Shown in pieces: positions 33,043 to 42,118 of a DNA stretch of 64,000 nucleotides. The position numbers and the translations under genes were made by a program. The stretch is taken from the NCBI GenBank assembly GCA_027314515.1, contig DAHVAR010000082.1, positions 1 to 64,000 of the forward strand, written 5' to 3'. The notes beneath the pieces were generated by a model. That model worked only from the letters and a program-made list of their open reading frames with translations. It ran no database searches and had not been told where the DNA came from. Position 1 is the first letter of the stretch. Each line of letters starts with the position of its first letter. The DNA is from Actinomycetota bacterium (lineage in GTDB: Bacteria; Actinomycetota; Actinomycetes; Streptosporangiales; Streptosporangiaceae).

Positions 33043-34251
33043 CTAGAAGCGGACCGGCATGTGCTTGATGCCGTTGATGAAGTTGGACCGCAGCCTGCTC
33101 GGCTCACCGTCGAGCCGGATGCCGGGCAGGCGCTCAGTCAGCGCTTGCAGCAGCACCCGAAGTTCCAGGGCGGCAAGGTGCCGCCCGAGGCAGAAGTGCG
33201 GGCCACCACCCCCGAACCCGATATGCGGGTTCGGATCGCGACCGACGTCGAACTGATCAGGCTCGGCGAACACTGCCTCGTCCCGGTTTGCTGAGGCATA
33301 GAACACCACGACCTTGTCGCCCGCTGCGATCGGCTGCCCGCCGAGCTCGGTATCCCGCATCGCTGTGCGGCGGAACATGTTCACCGGGCACACGAAGCGG
33401 ACGATCTCCTCGGCCGCCGTCGGTATCAGGCCCGGGTCATCGAGCAGTCGCTGCCACTGCTCGGGGTGCTAGAAGAGCGCGAGCATGCCGCCGGCGGCCG
33501 CGTTCCGCGTCGTCTCGTTCCCGGCCACGGTCAGCAGCAGGAAGAACAAGTCGAACTCGTCGCTGGTGAGGGCCTCGCCGTTGCTGTCGGGACGCAACAG
33601 CCGGGTGATGATGTCGTCGGCCGGCGCTGCCCGGCGGCGCTCGGCCAGTGCCGCGCCGTAGGCATAGATCTCCGCTGCCGCGTCCTGCTGCGCCTTCGGC
33701 CGGATCTGGAACTCCGGGTCCGCGGAGCCGATCAGCAGGTTCGACAACTCGAAGAGCCGATGTCGGTCTTCGACGGGCGCGCCGACCAGTTCGCAGATCA
33801 CCCATAGCGGCAGCGGCGCGGCGATCTCGGTAACGAAATCCGCGCGGCCGGCTTCTCGCACCTCGTCGAGCAGCGCGTGGCAGATCTGCGCGATGTGCTC
33901 CTCGAGACGCCCGATCATGCGCGGCGTGAATCCGCGGTTGACGAACGCGCGCTGCCTGGTGTGCTGCGGCGGGTCCATGTTCAGCATCATCAGGCGCTGC
34001 AGTTCGATCTGCGGCTCGGGGATCTCGCCGAACAAGCACAGCCGCTCGGCCGAGGAGAACAGCTCCGCATGCCGGGACACCCGTGCCACGTCGGCGTGCC
34101 TGGTGACCGCCCAGAAGCCGGGCCAGCCAGGTTCACCACCAATGGCGTGCCAGAACACCGGATCGTGGCCGCGCAGCCAGGCGAACGCCTCATACGGCGG
34201 CCCGCCGCGCTGGTAGGCATCTGGGTCGATGAGATTGATCTCTGGCGCCAT
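33043..34251 (-). pseudogene. Cytochrome P450 interrupted by one in-frame TAG
   Basis: A full-length bacterial P450 (403 codons) in a single frame apart from a TAG at 33469-33471. Upstream of the stop are the distal-side helices and the I-helix AGNETTRNAAAGG. Downstream are EEIVRF (ExxR), the Pro/Arg meander, and the heme-ligand loop FGGGGPHFCLGRHLA. The stop falls in MLALF-stop-HPEQW, where relatives have Glu (GAG), so a single G-to-T change explains it. Without suppression the product lacks the heme cysteine and is inactive. No other damage is visible, so the loss is recent or a sequencing error. Confidence 0.87.
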
Positions 34252-34339
34252 TCGCTCCGCCCTTCGCCGATCCGAATCGCTCGCCGTGCCGCGGGCATTC
34301 CGGGCCGAGACGGATTAGCCTGGACCCGGAGGCTCGCCG

Positions 34340-36001
34340 ATGAACCCACTGTCCCGCATCGCAGGCCTGGCAGTCGACCGGGCGATCGGACTGTCAGGGC
34401 CGGCTGAGTCGTTCACCGTGCGGCGCGACGTCGCGGTGCCGATGCCCGACGGCGTCGTGCTGCTCGGCGACCACTACCGTCCGGCCCGCAACAATGCCCC
34501 GATGGCCGTGGTACTGATCAGGTCGCCGTACGGCCGGGCGGGCGGAGCCGGCCTGGTGTTCGCGGCGCCGCTGGCCCGCCGTGGTTTCCAGGTATTCATC
34601 CAGAGCACGCGCGGCACGTTCGGCTCCGGCGGTCAGTTCCGGCCCTTCGTGCATGAGAAGGCGGACGGGCTGGCAACCCTCGCGTGGCTGCGCGAGCGGC
34701 CATGGTGCGACGGCCGGGTGTCCATGACCGGCGCTAGCTATCTCGGCCACACGCAGTGGGCCATCGCGCCGTACGCGGAGCCGCCGCTGGAGTCGATCTC
34801 GCTGAACATCACCGCGGCGAAGATCACCGCTGCGTTCTACGAGCACGGCGCGCCCGGCCTGCGTAACGCGCTGAACTGGACCGGGCAGATCGGCCGCCAG
34901 GAGCGCAGTCCGCTCGGCCCGCTGCCAAATCCCGTGCAGATTGCCCGCATGCGCAAGGCGCTGCGTAAGCTTCCGCTGCAAGCCGCGGATGTCGACGTGG
35001 CGGGTGCCCCGGTCGCGTTCTGGCGCGACTTCGTCGACCATGCTGGCGCCGGTGACGACTTCTGGGCACCGGTAGATCACGATCGCAGTGACCTGGCCAG
35101 GCTGCCACCGGTGAGCATGGTGACCGGATGGTGGGACCTGTTCCTGCCGGAACAGCTACGCGACTACGCGGCGATCCGGGCAGCGGGCGTGACGGCCGCC
35201 CTCGTCGTCGGCCCGTGGCTGCACGGCGAGCCCGGTGAGATACGGGCGATCAGCCAGCAGGATGTCGCCTGGCTCCGCAGGCACCTCGACGGCGGCCCGG
35301 CGCCGGCCGGCCCGCCGGTCCGGGCATACCTTCAGCAGGCTGGCAGCTGGCTGGAGCTCGACCAGTGGCCGCCGCCCGCGACGGTCCTGACCACCTATTA
35401 CCTGCGCACGGCCGGCCGGCTGGCGCCGGAAACCGAGCCGGGTGATCCGATGCCTGCCTGGTTCGTCTACGACCCGGCCGATCCGACGCCGTCGGCCGGC
35501 GGTCCGGTGCTGCAGCCGCCGGGCAAGCAAGTCGACAACGGCCCGGTCGAGTCCCGGTCCGACGTGCTCACCTATACATCCGCCCCGTTCGCGGCCGACC
35601 AGGACCTGGTCGGACCGGTAAGGGCGCGCATCTTCGTGCGTACCCAGACTGAGCATGCTGACCTCTTCGTCCGGTTGTGTGACGTCGATCAGAAGGCCGT
35701 CTCGCGCAACATCGTCGACGGGATTCGCCGCCTCAGCCCGGACACGGTTCCCGCCGCCGACGTGCGGGCGGGACCGGATGGCGTGCTGGCGGTAGACGTC
35801 GAGCTCTTCCCGACCGCGTACCGGGTGCTGGCCGGCCACCGGCTCAGGCTGCAGGTGTGCGGCGGCGCGTTCCCGCGGTATGCCCGCAACTTCGGCATCG
35901 CCCAGCCGTTCGGCACCGGGCATGCCGGGCGCCGGTGCCGGTTCGAGATCTTCGCGGACGCGCAGCGCCCCTCGTGCGTGACGCTGCCCTTCTGGCGGTA
36001 G
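34340..36001 (+). CDS. CocE/NonD family hydrolase (X-Pro dipeptidyl-peptidase S15 type)
   Basis: A 553-residue alpha/beta hydrolase. The N-terminal catalytic domain has VPMPDGVVLLGDHYRP, the oxyanion region RSPYGR, FIQSTRGTFGSGG, and the nucleophile elbow SMTGASYLGHTQW with Ser near residue 133. The Asp and His of the triad are expected in MVTGWWDLFLPE and VVGPWLHG. The C-terminal jelly-roll domain contains FVYDPADPTPSAGGP and DVLTYTSAPFAADQDLVGPV. Enzymes of this family hydrolyse esters, amides or X-Pro dipeptides. There is no signal peptide. GGAGG precedes the ATG. Confidence 0.88.
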   Translation: MNPLSRIAGLAVDRAIGLSGPAESFTVRRDVAVPMPDGVVLLGDHYRPARNNAPMAVVLIRSPYGRAGGAGLVFAAPLARRGFQVFIQSTRGTFGSGGQFRPFVHEKADGLATLAWLRERPWCDGRVSMTGASYLGHTQWAIAPYAEPPLESISLNITAAKITAAFYEHGAPGLRNALNWTGQIGRQERSPLGPLPNPVQIARMRKALRKLPLQAADVDVAGAPVAFWRDFVDHAGAGDDFWAPVDHDRSDLARLPPVSMVTGWWDLFLPEQLRDYAAIRAAGVTAALVVGPWLHGEPGEIRAISQQDVAWLRRHLDGGPAPAGPPVRAYLQQAGSWLELDQWPPPATVLTTYYLRTAGRLAPETEPGDPMPAWFVYDPADPTPSAGGPVLQPPGKQVDNGPVESRSDVLTYTSAPFAADQDLVGPVRARIFVRTQTEHADLFVRLCDVDQKAVSRNIVDGIRRLSPDTVPAADVRAGPDGVLAVDVELFPTAYRVLAGHRLRLQVCGGAFPRYARNFGIAQPFGTGHAGRRCRFEIFADAQRPSCVTLPFWR

Positions 36002-36082
36002 CTCGGCCCGCCTCTGCCAGGCCCAAAGTCCCGGTCGGTGGCCGCCCTTAGGCCATGGACGGCAGGCGCCAGGGAACGCAAC

Positions 36083-38431
36083 GTGGGTATCGTGAGGATG
36101 CCTGCACGGCTGAGCGCATTGACCCGGAATCCGGCAATGATCCTGCTGGCCGTCACGGTCGCGGGACTGGCGCTCGGCGGTGCACTGCACCTGGCTGGCC
36201 AGGCGGCAACTGGCGACGCGAGCTGGCTCGCCGTGAGCGCCTGCGGGCTGGCGTACGCGTTCTGGACGGTGGTCGGCAGCCTGCGCAGGCGCCGGATCGG
36301 GGTTGACATCATCGCCCTGCTGGCGCTGGCAGGCGCAGTCGCCGTCGGCGAACTGCTGGCCGGCGCGGTCATCAGCGTGATGCTCGCTAGCGGGCGCGCC
36401 CTGGAGGGATGGGCAGCGGGACGAGCCCAGCGCGACCTGACCGCGCTCCTCGAGCGCACGCCGCGGGGCGCCCGCCGGTACCGCGATGGCGCGCTGGAGC
36501 AAGTGCCACTGGACGAGATCATCGTCGGCGACAAGCTGCTGGTGGCCAAGGGTGACCTCGTCCCGGTCGACGGCGTGGTCGCCACCGGGCGCGCGGTGCT
36601 GGATGAGTCAGCACTGACAGGCGAGCCGGTCCCGGTCGAGCGACAGGCAGGCGACCCGGTTCGCAGCGGCGTCGTGAATGCCGGTGCGCCGTTCGACCTG
36701 ATTGCTACGGTGACGGCGAGCGAGACCACCTATGCCGGAATTGTCAGGATGGTTGCGCGAGCGCAGCAAGAGCAGCCGCCATTCGTCCGCATGGCAGATC
36801 AGTACGCGATCTGGTTCCTGCTGGTCAGCCTTGCCGCCGCCGCCCTGGCCTGGGTGCTGGCTGGCGCTGACCGGGCTGTCGCGGTACTTGTCGTCGCCAC
36901 GCCCTGCCCGCTGATCCTGGCCGCGCCAGTAGCGCTGGTGTCGGGAATGTCGGCAGCGGCTCGCCGTGGTGTCGTAGTCAAAGGCGGCGGCGTGCTGGAA
37001 CGGCTCGCCAGGTGCACCACCCTGCTGCTGGACAAAACGGGAACCCTGACCAGCGGGCAGCCCGCGGTTGCGTCGGTCGTCCTCGCAGGGCGCTATGCCC
37101 CGGACCGGCTGCTCGCCCTGGCGGCTTCGCTGGACCAGGCGTCTGGCCACGTGCTGGCGGCCGCAGTCGTCAAGGCCGCCCGAGATCGCGGGTGCCTGCT
37201 GTTCACCCCGGATCAGGTTGACGAGGCGCCAGGTCTTGGCATCCGCGGCGTAGTCGACGGTCACCAGGTCGCAGTCGGGCAGGCGGAGTGGTGCGGCCTG
37301 ACCGGCGCAGCCGAGACGCCCGACTGGGCGAAGACGGCCCGGCGCAGGGCACGCCTGGACGGCGCGCTGACGGTTTTCGTGGCCATCGATGGCACCCCGG
37401 CGGGCGTGCTCATCCTGGACGACCCGGTCCGGCCAGATGCGGGCAGGACGCTGCGGGCGCTGCGAGGCAGCGGCATCCAGCGGATCGTCATGGTAACCGG
37501 CGACCGCGGCGAGGTCGCGGAGACGGTCGGCTCGATCATCGGCGTGGACGCCGTCCTTGCCGAGCGCAGCCCGGCGGAGAAGCTGGACGCGGTGCGGGCA
37601 GAGCGGGACCGCGGCTCGGTTCTGATGGTGGGAGACGGCATCAACGACGCGCCCGCGCTGGCCCTGGCCGACGTCGGCGTCGCGATGGGAGCGCGCGGCG
37701 CCGGCGCCTCGTCCCAGGCCGCCGACGCGGTGCTGACCGTCGATCGCCTGGACCGGCTCGGCGAGGTTCTCTCCGTGGCCCGCAGGACTCGCTCGATCGC
37801 GCTGCAAAGCGTGCTGGCCGGCATGGGAATGTCACTGGCGGCCATGGCAGCAGCAGGAGTCGGCCTGCTGCCTGCCGTGTGGGGCGCACTGCTGCAAGAG
37901 GGCATCGACGTCGCGGTGATCCTCAACGCCCTCCGGGCCTTGCGGCCGCCCGCCGCGGCTGCCCGGCTGCGCGCCGGTGATGCGGAGCTGACCAGGCGTT
38001 ACGCCGGCGAGCACGCGATGATCAAAGCTGACCTGGAGGAATTGCGCTCGGCGGCGGACTCGCTCGGCCTCACGCCGCCGGACGCCGCGCTAGCCCGGGT
38101 TCAGCACGTCTACCAGCTGCTTGTCACACAGGTCATCCCGCACGAAAGCGCGGAAGAGCACGAGCTGTACCCCGCGCTGGTCAGGATGTTCGGGTCGCCA
38201 GAAGCCACCGCCACCATGAGCCGCGGCCACGCGGAAATCGCCCACCAGGTCCGGCGGCTTGGCCAGCTGCTCGATGACATCGGCGCCGGCCCGCCCGACG
38301 ACGCCGACCTGGCGGATCTGCGTGCCCTGCTGTACGGCCTGCACGCCATACTCCGCCTGCACACCATGCAGGAAGACGAGAGTTACCTCAGCCTGGCCGA
38401 CGACACCGGCCGGGCGACGCCTGCGGCCTAG
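36083..38431 (+). CDS. P1B-type metal-transporting ATPase fused to a C-terminal hemerythrin-like domain
   Basis: 782 residues. Helices near 20-110 lead into the actuator domain (LDESALTGEPVPVE), the transmembrane metal site TPCPLILAAPVAL (residues about 272-284), the phosphorylated Asp317 in LLDKTGTLTSG, the SGHVLAAAVV nucleotide-site His and the hinge MVGDGINDAPALALADVGVAMG. There is no N-terminal metal-binding domain. After two last helices (about 570-610) a soluble hemerythrin-like HHE domain follows: HAMIKADLEEL near 644, HESAEEHELYP, RGHAEIAHQV and HAILRLHTMQEDE, giving the His/Glu ligands of a di-iron site. The fusion suggests iron- or oxygen-linked control of metal export. GTG 36083 is chosen because AGGG lies eight bases upstream. 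Confidence 0.87.
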   Translation: MGIVRMPARLSALTRNPAMILLAVTVAGLALGGALHLAGQAATGDASWLAVSACGLAYAFWTVVGSLRRRRIGVDIIALLALAGAVAVGELLAGAVISVMLASGRALEGWAAGRAQRDLTALLERTPRGARRYRDGALEQVPLDEIIVGDKLLVAKGDLVPVDGVVATGRAVLDESALTGEPVPVERQAGDPVRSGVVNAGAPFDLIATVTASETTYAGIVRMVARAQQEQPPFVRMADQYAIWFLLVSLAAAALAWVLAGADRAVAVLVVATPCPLILAAPVALVSGMSAAARRGVVVKGGGVLERLARCTTLLLDKTGTLTSGQPAVASVVLAGRYAPDRLLALAASLDQASGHVLAAAVVKAARDRGCLLFTPDQVDEAPGLGIRGVVDGHQVAVGQAEWCGLTGAAETPDWAKTARRRARLDGALTVFVAIDGTPAGVLILDDPVRPDAGRTLRALRGSGIQRIVMVTGDRGEVAETVGSIIGVDAVLAERSPAEKLDAVRAERDRGSVLMVGDGINDAPALALADVGVAMGARGAGASSQAADAVLTVDRLDRLGEVLSVARRTRSIALQSVLAGMGMSLAAMAAAGVGLLPAVWGALLQEGIDVAVILNALRALRPPAAAARLRAGDAELTRRYAGEHAMIKADLEELRSAADSLGLTPPDAALARVQHVYQLLVTQVIPHESAEEHELYPALVRMFGSPEATATMSRGHAEIAHQVRRLGQLLDDIGAGPPDDADLADLRALLYGLHAILRLHTMQEDESYLSLADDTGRATPAA

Positions 38432-39798
38432 GCCGGTGGCCCCGGCAACCGCGCGCCGGGAAACTGCAGCTGCACCATCGCACCACCCTCGGGCCGGTTG
38501 CCGGCCATCGCGGTTCCGCCGTGCGCCCTGGCGATGGCATCGACGATCGCGAGGCCGAGGCCGGCCCCGCCGTTCGTGCGCGCCCGGCCGTCGTCCGGCC
38601 GGCTGAACCGCTCGAATGCATGCGGCAGGAAGCCGGGCTCAAAGCCGGGTCCGGCATCGGCCACCGTGATCGTGATATCGGAGCCTGTCCCGGCCGCGGA
38701 AACGGCAACGTCGCTGCCCGGCGGCGCGAACCGCAGCGCGTTGTCGATCAGGTTGTCAGCGGCCTGCCTGACGCGGTCCGCGTCGATCAGTGCTGTCAGC
38801 CCGTCCGGCACGCTCAGCCGCAGGGTGACGCCGCGTTCGGCAGCGCGACGGCGAGCCTGTTCGGTGCTGCGGGCGAGCAGGCCGCCGACATCGGCCGGCT
38901 CGGCCCTGATCTCCAGCTGCCGTTCGTCGCTACTGGCCAGGGTGAGCAGGTCATCGGTGATGCGGGCCAGGCGGCCGGCCTCTTCAGCCGCGTTCCCGAC
39001 CGCTTCGGCAAGCTCGGCGCGGCTGCGACCAGGCCGAGCGGCGAGTTCCAGCTCTGCTGACAGGACCGCGAACGGGGTTCGCAGCTCATGACTGGCGTCA
39101 GCGACCAGCGATCGCTGCCGGGCCAGCGTGGCGTGCAAGCGTTCGAGCAGGTCGTTCATGGTGCCGGCGAGCGCGGCGATCTCGTCGCGGGTGGCCGGCA
39201 CCGGCAGCCGCGCCGCAGCGTCCCGCTCGGACATCGCGGCAGCTTCCCGCCGGAGCCGTTCGACCGGGGCAAGCGCTGCGCGGGCGAGCAGGTAGGCGCC
39301 GATACCGAAGGCGACCACGAAGACGGACCCGCCGATGGCCAGCCGGGCGACGAGTGCCGAGACCGTGCCGTCTGCCGCCTCGAGCGAGACCGCCGCGGCG
39401 GCCGTCCAGCCTGGCCGCCCGGGGACGGGCTCGGCCATCACGCGCTGGCTCTCGCCGTCGATCGTCTCAGTCAGGGTGATCCGGCCTTGTCGTGCCTCGC
39501 GCTGCTGGCTCGGGGTCAGCAGCGGAACGGTGGGGGTGTCAGGCCCGGCCCGGCGCACCCGCCCGGCCGGATCGATCAGCTGGATGAGATAGTCGCCGGG
39601 CACTGGCGATGGCGCCGGCCCGGCCGGGCCAGGCGACGGCAGCAGCCGGCTGGCCTGATTGAGCTGGATCGTCAGCCCTGAGTCGACAGCGGCCACGACA
39701 ACTCCGTTGAGCTGACTAGCCAGCAGCCAGCTGCCGAGCACGAAGGCAATGGCAAGCGCCAGCGTGAAGACGGCTGCGACGCGGAGTCGGATCGACAT
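38428..39798 (-). CDS. Two-component sensor histidine kinase
   Basis: 456 residues. The N-terminal membrane helix is VAAVFTLALAIAFVLGSWLLA, followed by an extracytoplasmic sensor of about 130 residues, and a second helix near 165-190 (GGSVFVVAFGIGAYLLA). Then come a HAMP linker, the phospho-accepting His in LVADASHELRTPFAVL near residue 250, the N box DNLIDNALRF, and DAGPGFEPGF with GGAGLGLAIVDAIARAHGG. ATG 39798 has GAGG upstream. It lies seven bases after the response regulator gene. Its stop overlaps the ATPase stop on the other strand as CTAG. Confidence 0.92.
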   Translation of the reverse strand: MSIRLRVAAVFTLALAIAFVLGSWLLASQLNGVVVAAVDSGLTIQLNQASRLLPSPGPAGPAPSPVPGDYLIQLIDPAGRVRRAGPDTPTVPLLTPSQQREARQGRITLTETIDGESQRVMAEPVPGRPGWTAAAAVSLEAADGTVSALVARLAIGGSVFVVAFGIGAYLLARAALAPVERLRREAAAMSERDAAARLPVPATRDEIAALAGTMNDLLERLHATLARQRSLVADASHELRTPFAVLSAELELAARPGRSRAELAEAVGNAAEEAGRLARITDDLLTLASSDERQLEIRAEPADVGGLLARSTEQARRRAAERGVTLRLSVPDGLTALIDADRVRQAADNLIDNALRFAPPGSDVAVSAAGTGSDITITVADAGPGFEPGFLPHAFERFSRPDDGRARTNGGAGLGLAIVDAIARAHGGTAMAGNRPEGGAMVQLQFPGARLPGPPA

Positions 39799-39805
39799 GG
39801 GATCC

Positions 39806-40486
39806 TCAGGCTGGCTCGGGCTGTCGCAGCCGGTAGCCCATCCCGCGGACCGTCTCGATGTCATGGCGGCCGTATGGCACGTCGACCTTGCGCCGCAGGT
39901 ACGCCACGTACTGGTCGACTACGTTCGAGCTGGCGTCGTAGGCGAAATCCCAGACCGCCTCGACTATCTGGGACCTCGTCAGCACGGTGCCGGGGTGGCG
40001 CAGGAAGAACTCGAGCAGCGAGAACTCCTTCGGCGACAGCTGCAGCTCCGCTCGCCCGCGCCAGGCCTGCTTCGTCGCGGGGTCCAGGCTCAGGTCGCCC
40101 GCAGCGAGCACAGCAGGCCTGGCCCGGTCGTCGCGGCGAGCAAGCGCGCGCAGCCGCGCCGCGAGTTCCAGCAGGCTGAACGGCTTAACCAGGTAGTCGT
40201 CGGCGCCCGCGTCAAGTCCGCGAACCCGGTCACCGACGGCGTCCCTGGCCGTCAGCATCAGGACCGGCACCCAGAGGCCCCGGGTTCGCAGCCGGCGGCA
40301 GAGCTCAACGCCGTCGAAACCGGGGAGCATCAGGTCCAGCACGATCGCGGCATAGCCGTTCTCCGTGGCCATCCAGAGCCCGTCGGGCCCGTCTGAGGCC
40401 ACGTCGACAGCGTGGCCCTCCTCCTCCAGGCCGCGCTTGATCAGCCGGGCCATCCTGGCTTCGTCCTCGACGACCAGCACGCGCAT
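39806..40486 (-). CDS. OmpR/PhoB-family response regulator
   Basis: A 226-residue regulator. The receiver domain has the acidic pocket VVEDEAR, phosphorylated Asp51 in AIVLDLMLPGFDG, the switch Thr in LMLTARD and Lys in YLVKPFS. The winged-helix DNA-binding domain reads LSPKEFSLLEFFLRHPGTVLTRSQIVEAVW and VDQYVAYLRRKVD with a final GMGYRL. It is first in the two-gene operon with the kinase and divergent from the redox operon, whose promoter region holds an 11-bp-spaced triple repeat. Confidence 0.93.
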   Translation of the reverse strand: MRVLVVEDEARMARLIKRGLEEEGHAVDVASDGPDGLWMATENGYAAIVLDLMLPGFDGVELCRRLRTRGLWVPVLMLTARDAVGDRVRGLDAGADDYLVKPFSLLELAARLRALARRDDRARPAVLAAGDLSLDPATKQAWRGRAELQLSPKEFSLLEFFLRHPGTVLTRSQIVEAVWDFAYDASSNVVDQYVAYLRRKVDVPYGRHDIETVRGMGYRLRQPEPA

Positions 40487-40540
40487 ACGTCGAGGCTACG
40501 CAGCGTGAGATGTGCTTGTCGTGTGAGGTCCATGTGAGCC

Positions 40541-40570
40541 CCTCACACCTGCGCCACACGGTCCTCACAC
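40541..40570. promoter_or_regulatory. Direct-repeat box for the adjacent OmpR-family regulator
   Basis: TCACAC (40543), CCACAC (40554) and TCACAC (40565) recur at exactly 11-base steps, each followed by five variable bases. CCTCACAC is exact at 40541 and 40563, and an inverted GTGTGAGG lies at 40521-40528. Tandem sites one helical turn apart are the usual target of OmpR/PhoB regulators. The box lies between the divergent regulator gene and the redox operon, 53 bases before the operon's first ATG. Confidence 0.6.
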
Positions 40571-40622
40571 GGCGCCCGCCGCATCGTGGTGATCTGGACA
40601 CCCTGGCGGAGAGGACAAGGCG

Positions 40623-41033
40623 ATGCACGGATACGACGACGCCGGGCTCCGGCGGCTCAGCCCGCCAGCTACCGACGACCTGGCAGACAGCGACGACACG
40701 GCGGCCAGCGCCCTCCGGCGGCAGGCCGCCGGGCGCCGCGACGCGGGCGTGCGGCAGATCGGGCGCATCTCTGGCTGGACGGCGGCCGGGCTGGTCGCGG
40801 GCGTGGCTGCGGGCGCTGGCTACTTCGCGCATGCGGTGCCGCCGACGGCAGTTCCGGCGAGCGCGACGGCAGTTCAGGGCACAGTCGGCAGCACCGGGCA
40901 GAAGCCGAGCCTCACGCATCCCGTCGTGACATCCGGCGGCTCCGGAGTCACGGCCGGCACCGCGGGAGGCTCGTCAGCTACCGGCGGCGCGGCAGCTTCC
41001 GGCAACGCGACAGCGCAGTGGCGGGACAACTGA
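40623..41033 (+). CDS. Small single-pass membrane protein of the redox operon
   Basis: 136 residues. A charged cytoplasmic N-terminus (about 45 residues, Asp/Arg rich) is followed by one membrane helix (GWTAAGLVAGVAAGAGYFAHAV) and an external Ser/Gly/Thr/Ala-rich tail (SGGSGVTAGTAGGSS). GAGAGGACAAGG precedes the ATG. It overlaps apbE as TGATG. In comparable actinobacterial operons this position holds an FMN-binding protein flavinylated by ApbE. Here no FMN-binding domain and no clear D-x-x-[ST]-G-A-[ST] site are visible, although the tail is rich in Ser and Thr. Confidence 0.75.
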   Translation: MHGYDDAGLRRLSPPATDDLADSDDTAASALRRQAAGRRDAGVRQIGRISGWTAAGLVAGVAAGAGYFAHAVPPTAVPASATAVQGTVGSTGQKPSLTHPVVTSGGSGVTAGTAGGSSATGGAAASGNATAQWRDN

Positions 41034-42118
41034 TGCCTGCCAGTGCCGTCGCTGTCCGGCCGGATCGCTGCCAGTGGCGGCTCGCCCGATCCGATGTCGT
41101 CGCCGTGGCTGAGCGTGACGCCCTCGGCACCACGGCGCGGCTGGCAGTCTGGCCCGCTAGCGCGCTTCCGGCTGCCGTCGGCGCGGTGGACCGCGAACTG
41201 GACCGGCTTGACCGGGCCGCGAGCAGATTCCGGCCCGACTCGGAGATCTGCCGGGTGCATGCTGCCCGCGGGCAGCCGGCTGACGTGAGCGACGCGCTGG
41301 CCGAGGCGATCGGCGTTGCCCTCGCTGCTGCGCGGTGGTCTGGCGGCCTGGCGGACCCGACGGTCGGCGCCGCGCTCGTCGCGCTCGGCTACGACCGTGA
41401 CTTCGCCGAGCTGCAGCTGGCCGGGCTGGACGAGCAGATCGGCCTTCGGCCGGAGCCTCCGGCGGCGTCCTGGCGGTCGGTCCGCCTGGCCGGGCACCGG
41501 GTGCAGATACCGGCCGGCGTGCTGCTGGACCTCGGCGCGACTGCCAAGGGCCTCGGCGCCGACTGGTCTGCTGCCGCGGCGCTGCGAGCCAGCCGGTGCG
41601 GTGGTGTCGTCGTCAGCCTGGGCGGGGATGTAGCCGTGGCTGGCGACAGTCCCCGGCACGGCTGGCCGGTCCTGGTGGCCGACGATCACCGGATGCGGGT
41701 GCGCTCGGCGCATAGCTGGCCGGTGACTCAGCTCGTCCTGTTGTCCCGCGGCGGCCTGGCCACGTCTTCCATCTCCTGCCGCCAGTGGCGGCGCTCCGGC
41801 CAGAGACTGCATCACATCATCGATCCGAGGACCGGGCTGCCGGCCGACGGCCCGTGGCGCACCGTCAGCGTGGCAGCGGCGAGGTGCGCTGACGCGAATG
41901 CGGCATCGACTGCCGCGATTGTCTGCGGCAGCGCCGCGCCGCAGTGGCTGGCTGAGCGCGACATCCCTGCTCGCCTCGTTGGCCGAGACGGCAGCGTCGT
42001 GCGCGTCGGCGGATGGCCGGACAGCGACGGGGCCGTCCTCACACCGCCCGAGCGGCCCTGGCTGCACCTGCCGGGCAGCCTGCCGCGGCGGATCCACGGC
42101 TCACCGGACCGGTCATGA
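41033..42118 (+). CDS. apbE: FAD:protein FMN transferase (ApbE)
   Basis: 361 residues of the ApbE family, which attaches FMN from FAD to a Ser/Thr of a target flavoprotein using Mg. Motifs in order: DRLDRAASRFRPDSEI (family DRxxSxfrpdSEl), PADVSDAL, DPTVGAALVALGYDRDF, the key LLDLGATAKGLGAD (canonically DLGGIAKGYAVD), VVVSLGGDVAVAG, GGLATSS and HHIIDPRTGLPADGP. No lipoprotein or Tat signal is obvious at the chosen ATG, so it may act in the cytosol or need an unrecognised signal. Overlaps both neighbours. Confidence 0.9.
   Translation: MPASAVAVRPDRCQWRLARSDVVAVAERDALGTTARLAVWPASALPAAVGAVDRELDRLDRAASRFRPDSEICRVHAARGQPADVSDALAEAIGVALAAARWSGGLADPTVGAALVALGYDRDFAELQLAGLDEQIGLRPEPPAASWRSVRLAGHRVQIPAGVLLDLGATAKGLGADWSAAAALRASRCGGVVVSLGGDVAVAGDSPRHGWPVLVADDHRMRVRSAHSWPVTQLVLLSRGGLATSSISCRQWRRSGQRLHHIIDPRTGLPADGPWRTVSVAAARCADANAASTAAIVCGSAAPQWLAERDIPARLVGRDGSVVRVGGWPDSDGAVLTPPERPWLHLPGSLPRRIHGSPDRS

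Noticed and set aside
35156-36729. Two long minus-strand frames opposite the CocE and ATPase genes
   Set aside because: They span the end of one real gene and the start of the next, which a real gene would not, and contain only low-complexity Arg/Ala/Pro sequence.
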